A DNA stretch of 8,597 bases, from the NCBI GenBank assembly GCA_035513275.1, contig DATKCJ010000042.1:1-8597 (forward strand), in the 5' to 3' direction. Shown piece after piece: positions 6,277 through 8,597 of this stretch. Below the pieces are notes generated by a model that ran no database searches, was not told where the DNA came from, and saw nothing but the letters and a program-made list of their open reading frames with translations. Positions within the stretch are counted from its first letter, which is position 1. Each line of letters opens with the position of its first letter. Both the position numbers and the translations under genes were made by a program. This stretch comes from DATKCJ01 sp035513275. Its GTDB lineage: Bacteria; Verrucomicrobiota; Verrucomicrobiia; Opitutales; Opitutaceae.

Positions 6277-6347
6277 GTAGCCCTGCGCGGGAGCGCAGGG
6301 ACGATCCGGCGACGAGACGGAATCCCGCCGCTCACGCGGCGGGCTAC
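6277..6347. repeat. Inverted pair of REP-like palindromic elements (REPIN/BIME-like)
   Basis: Two 24-base units face each other across a 23-base spacer: 6277-6300 read on the + strand and 6324-6347 read on the - strand. Each begins with GTAG, the tetranucleotide head of REP sequences moved by REP-associated tyrosine transposases (RAYTs), followed by a perfect 8-bp hairpin. Unit A has CCCTGCGC, loop GGGA, GCGCAGGG. Unit B has CCCGCCGC, loop GTGA, GCGGCGGG. The units agree at 19 of 24 bases. Four of the five differences form two compensated base pairs and the fifth lies in the loop, which stays GNRA in both. The pair sits between convergent genes, the usual REP location, and ends one base before the hflX stop codon. 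No RAYT gene lies in the window. Confidence 0.75.
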
Positions 6348-6348
6348 G

Positions 6349-7668
6349 TCAAACCGCAGTCACCGAGCCGATTTCGCCGGCGCCGTTTCCGCCGGCCGGA
6401 ATCACGAACGGCTCGAACTGCTCGCGCTGCGAAAATGGAACGCGGCCGCGGATCCACACTCCGTCGTCGGTCGCCTTCTCCTCGATCACGGCGCCTGCTG
6501 CGTGCAGCCGCGAGACAAGGGCGTAGTGTGAGTGAGGGATCATCAACTCGGCGGGATACTCAGCGGTTCGAGTACGCTCCATCAAGTGCTCGACCAACGC
6601 AGGCACGCCCTCGCCCGTGCGAGCGCTCAGGAAGACCGCCTCGGGGTGGCGCGCGCGCAGCCCGGCTGCGACCTCCGCGTCGGCCGCGTCGATCTTGTTG
6701 TAGACGGTGATGATCCGATTTGTGTCCGCGCCGATCTCCGCGAGCACCTCCATCGTGGCGGCGTGGTGCTTGTCGACATTCGGGTTCGTCACGTCGAGCA
6801 CGTGGATGAGGAAGTCGGCGCGCACTGTCTCCTCGAGCGTGGCCTTGAACGCCTCGACGAGCTTGTGCGGCAGCCTGCGGATGAAGCCGACCGTATCGGT
6901 GAGCAGCAACTTGCGGCCGTCGGGGAGTGCGAGCTGGCGCGTCGTCGGGTCGAGCGTCGCGAAGAGCTTGTCTTCGACGAAGACGCCCGCTGCCGTGAGG
7001 TGGTTCAAGAGCGAGGATTTTCCGGCGTTCGTGTAGCCTACGATCGCGGCGCTCGGCACGGGCACGCGGTCGCGACGTGCGCGCTGCACGTGGCGGTGAC
7101 GCACGACGGATTCCAGTTCGGCCTTCAGCTTCGTGATGCGATCGCGGACGAGGCGCCGATCCTCCTCGAGCTGTGTTTCGCCCTGGCCGCGTGCACCGGT
7201 GCCGCCACCGCGCTGCCGCGAAAGATGGGTCCACGCCCGGCGCAGGCGCGGCAGCGAGTATTCCATCCGCGCGAGCGCCACTTGAAGGATCGCCTCGCGA
7301 GTGGAGGCACGCTGCGCGAACACCTCGAGGATCACCTCCTGTCGGTCGATCACGGCGAGGCCGGAATCTTCCTCCCAGTTCCGCTGCTGCGCGGGGCTGA
7401 GGTCCTCGTCAAAGATGATCAGTGCGGCGCCGCACTCTTTCGCGGTCTCGATGAGTTCCTGCGCCTTGCCGGCACCGACGAGGTAGCGCGCGCCCGGCCC
7501 GCGCAGCCGCACGAGCTCCGAGCGAACGATTTCGATCGAAGCCGTCGCGCAAAGTTCCTCGAGTTCGCCGAGCAACTCGGCGCCCTCGCCGGCGGGCATC
7601 CGCGAATCCTGGATGCCTACGAGAAGGGCGCGATTGGACTCTTTGAGTTTTTCCTTTGGGTCGAACAT
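6349..7668 (-). CDS. hflX: GTPase HflX
   Basis: This 439-residue protein matches the length and order of HflX, a GTP-binding protein that binds the 50S subunit and splits stalled or stress-inactivated ribosomes. The N-terminal HflX domain contains RGPGARYLVGAGKAQEL (about 56-72), IIFDEDLSPAQQRNWEE (84-100) and VIDRQEVILEVFAQRA (106-121). The glycine-rich segment RQRGGGTGARGQGETQLE (151-168) is an HflX signature. The GTPase domain has G1 GYTNAGKS (211-218), G2 in TLDPTTR (238-244), G3 DTVGF (258-262), G4 NKID (324-327) and G5 SAR (348-350). All nucleotide-binding motifs are intact. The start at 7668 (MFDPKEKL) was preferred to an in-frame ATG at 7704 because the extra 12 residues (MAPRGSC...) do not resemble the family. 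It is transcribed alone, convergent with the kinase gene and divergent from the lipoprotein gene. Confidence 0.97.
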   Translation of the reverse strand: MFDPKEKLKESNRALLVGIQDSRMPAGEGAELLGELEELCATASIEIVRSELVRLRGPGARYLVGAGKAQELIETAKECGAALIIFDEDLSPAQQRNWEEDSGLAVIDRQEVILEVFAQRASTREAILQVALARMEYSLPRLRRAWTHLSRQRGGGTGARGQGETQLEEDRRLVRDRITKLKAELESVVRHRHVQRARRDRVPVPSAAIVGYTNAGKSSLLNHLTAAGVFVEDKLFATLDPTTRQLALPDGRKLLLTDTVGFIRRLPHKLVEAFKATLEETVRADFLIHVLDVTNPNVDKHHAATMEVLAEIGADTNRIITVYNKIDAADAEVAAGLRARHPEAVFLSARTGEGVPALVEHLMERTRTAEYPAELMIPHSHYALVSRLHAAGAVIEEKATDDGVWIRGRVPFSQREQFEPFVIPAGGNGAGEIGSVTAV

Positions 7669-7669
7669 G

Positions 7670-7719
7670 GGCGATTGGACCCGGCAGCTTCCGCGGGGTG
7701 CCATAGGGAGTCAATCGCC
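7670..7719 (-). promoter_or_regulatory. Imperfect long hairpin in the hflX 5' leader
   Basis: GGCGATTG (7670-7677) pairs perfectly with CAATCGCC (7712-7719). Inside it, CCC (7680-7682) can pair with GGG (7706-7708) and GGCA (7683-7686) with TGCC (7699-7702). This gives about 15 bp in three blocks around a 12-base loop, ending one base before the chosen hflX start codon. If transcription begins upstream of 7719, the leader could fold and limit access to the start. If hflX instead starts at 7704, most of the structure would be coding. No transcription start can be placed from the sequence. Confidence 0.3.
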
Positions 7720-7758
7720 GTGCCTTGCACGTTCGGGCCCGGCCCCTAGCGTGCCAGC

Positions 7759-8517
7759 ATGCGGGTCCAATTGGGAACCATTGCCCTCGTCCTGACCGTC
7801 CTCGCCCTCTCGGCGGGCGGCTGCAAGACTGGTGCGGTCGGCTCGGTCGACGCTGGCCCGTTCATGTTCAAGGCGACGGGCGCGCCCAACGGTTGCTTCA
7901 TCGAGTCCGTGCGCTTTCACGACGAGTTTTATGCCAACTCGCGCAGTCGCGAGGGCTGGATGCGGCTTCTGCACTGGGGCATCAAGGAGGACTACACCGT
8001 GACGCCCGGCCATGCGGTCGCCGTATTCGACTGGCGCGGGAAGCTCGCCATTTATGACATCAACGGCGGCGTCATTCCGATCGCTGTCGATCCGGCGTTG
8101 AAAATGGATCTCACCGAGGTCGGCCCACCCGTCTTCCGGCGCTACCCGCGATTCGAGACGACCGGCGCCGAATACATGATCGACGTCCATCGCCGTCAGC
8201 GGCCCGGGCTCACGATCCCGCGCGATTTTCCGAAGGCGCCGAAATACCATCCGCTCCTCCGTGCAGCGAAGGCGCTCGCGCGGCACCGGCCCGTGCAGGT
8301 TTATCGGTTTGCCTACACATCCGACGGACGCGAGGTGGAGTCGGCTGCAGTGGCGTTCGCTTTCGATGGGCAGCTTTGCATTTACGTCGCCGAGAAGGGG
8401 ACGATGGTGAACAGCGGCCTCCTCGCGCGAGTCGACAACGAGCGCATCATCCGCACGCGGCTCGAGCGCGCCTTCGGCGAAGGCAGCAACGTGCGGCTGA
8501 TTCCCAGCCGCGGGTAG
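7759..8517 (+). CDS. Putative lipoprotein of unknown family with possible Cys-His-Asp triad
   Basis: This 252-residue protein is not one I recognise. The N-terminus (MRVQ, then a hydrophobic stretch to about residue 19) ends in LSAGGC with C22 as the likely lipidated cysteine. Alanine at -3 is less common than leucine, so the lipobox is acceptable but not ideal. Residue 23 is Lys rather than Asp, which in the E. coli Lol rule favours the outer membrane. The mature part has NGC (C46) at the start of a probable helix, then PGHAVAVF (H85) on a strand and IYDINGG (D100). That order and spacing resemble papain-like or transglutaminase-like hydrolases. A second beta-hairpin at about 196-210 (AVAFAFDGQLCIYV) echoes the one at 86-100. 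No neighbouring gene gives a functional clue; it is divergent from hflX. Enzymatic function is a hypothesis only. Confidence 0.75.
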   Translation: MRVQLGTIALVLTVLALSAGGCKTGAVGSVDAGPFMFKATGAPNGCFIESVRFHDEFYANSRSREGWMRLLHWGIKEDYTVTPGHAVAVFDWRGKLAIYDINGGVIPIAVDPALKMDLTEVGPPVFRRYPRFETTGAEYMIDVHRRQRPGLTIPRDFPKAPKYHPLLRAAKALARHRPVQVYRFAYTSDGREVESAAVAFAFDGQLCIYVAEKGTMVNSGLLARVDNERIIRTRLERAFGEGSNVRLIPSRG

Positions 8518-8597
8518 CCCCACCACGCGACAGCACCGGCCTTCGACAACACCCCCACTGCATCGCAACGCCACTCACGCCAAGGACCCACGGCCAC

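Noticed and set aside
6532..7749. A 405-codon open frame on the + strand opposite hflX
   Set aside because: It is antisense to an intact, motif-complete HflX gene. Its translation is Arg/His/Val-rich and low in complexity, as expected from a GC-rich gene read on the wrong strand.
7711..8574. A 287-codon open frame on the - strand opposite the lipoprotein
   Set aside because: The + strand product has a signal sequence, lipobox and alternating strand-like hydrophobicity. The - strand product is Arg/Asp/His-rich without structure, although this pair is less clear-cut than the others because the lipoprotein family is unknown.
1..8597. CRISPR array, tRNA, rRNA, insertion sequence or defence system
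   Set aside because: No regularly spaced direct repeats, no tRNA-like cloverleaf, no transposase or nuclease gene was seen. All coding space is taken by the genes listed.

Overview
The window is GC-rich and gene-dense. It most likely comes from a Verrucomicrobiota chromosome, and the Opitutales/Opitutaceae fit best. This placement is an inference from the family content: an ExbB-ExbD-ExbD-TonB cluster followed by a TPR protein, a cytoplasmic receiver-histidine kinase with an LPHELLTP H-box and a QFERRVYEQQGSGLGL C-terminus, and a pair of REP-like hairpins. No rRNA or tRNA is present to confirm it. None of the assigned starts has a clear Shine-Dalgarno sequence.

Layout. (1) Bases 1-4488, + strand, form one tightly packed operon already under way at the left edge: the 3' part of exbB, two exbD paralogues, tonB, a secreted TPR protein that overlaps tonB by one base (TGATG), and two small membrane-anchored coiled-coil proteins. 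Gaps between genes are 16-49 bases. (2) Bases 4542-4964, - strand, encode a stand-alone receiver-domain response regulator that converges on the operon. (3) Bases 4965-5121 are a relatively AT-rich divergent intergenic region with several short dyads. (4) Bases 5122-6228, + strand, encode a soluble REC-HisKA-HATPase hybrid kinase. (5) Bases 6229-6348 are a convergent intergenic region packed with hairpins: a possible terminator, then two inverted REP-like units with GTAG heads, GNRA loops and compensatory stem changes (a REPIN/BIME-like doublet). (6) Bases 6349-7668, - strand, encode the ribosome-associated GTPase HflX. (7) Bases 7669-7758 are a divergent region with an imperfect long hairpin next to the hflX start. 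(8) Bases 7759-8517, + strand, encode a lipoprotein of unknown family with a possible Cys-His-Asp triad. Bases 8518-8597 show no recognisable feature. The longest stretch without a gene is 157 bases.

How the genes work together. ExbB and the two ExbD proteins should form a proton-driven stator complex in the inner membrane that energises TonB, which contacts outer-membrane receptors through its C-terminal domain. The TPR protein and the two coiled-coil proteins are probably accessory periplasmic parts of the same machine. That role is inferred from operon position. These two small paralogous proteins are the least explained part of the window. The receiver protein and the hybrid kinase may form a phosphorelay with no DNA-binding output encoded here. 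HflX and the lipoprotein look functionally unrelated to the TonB cluster.
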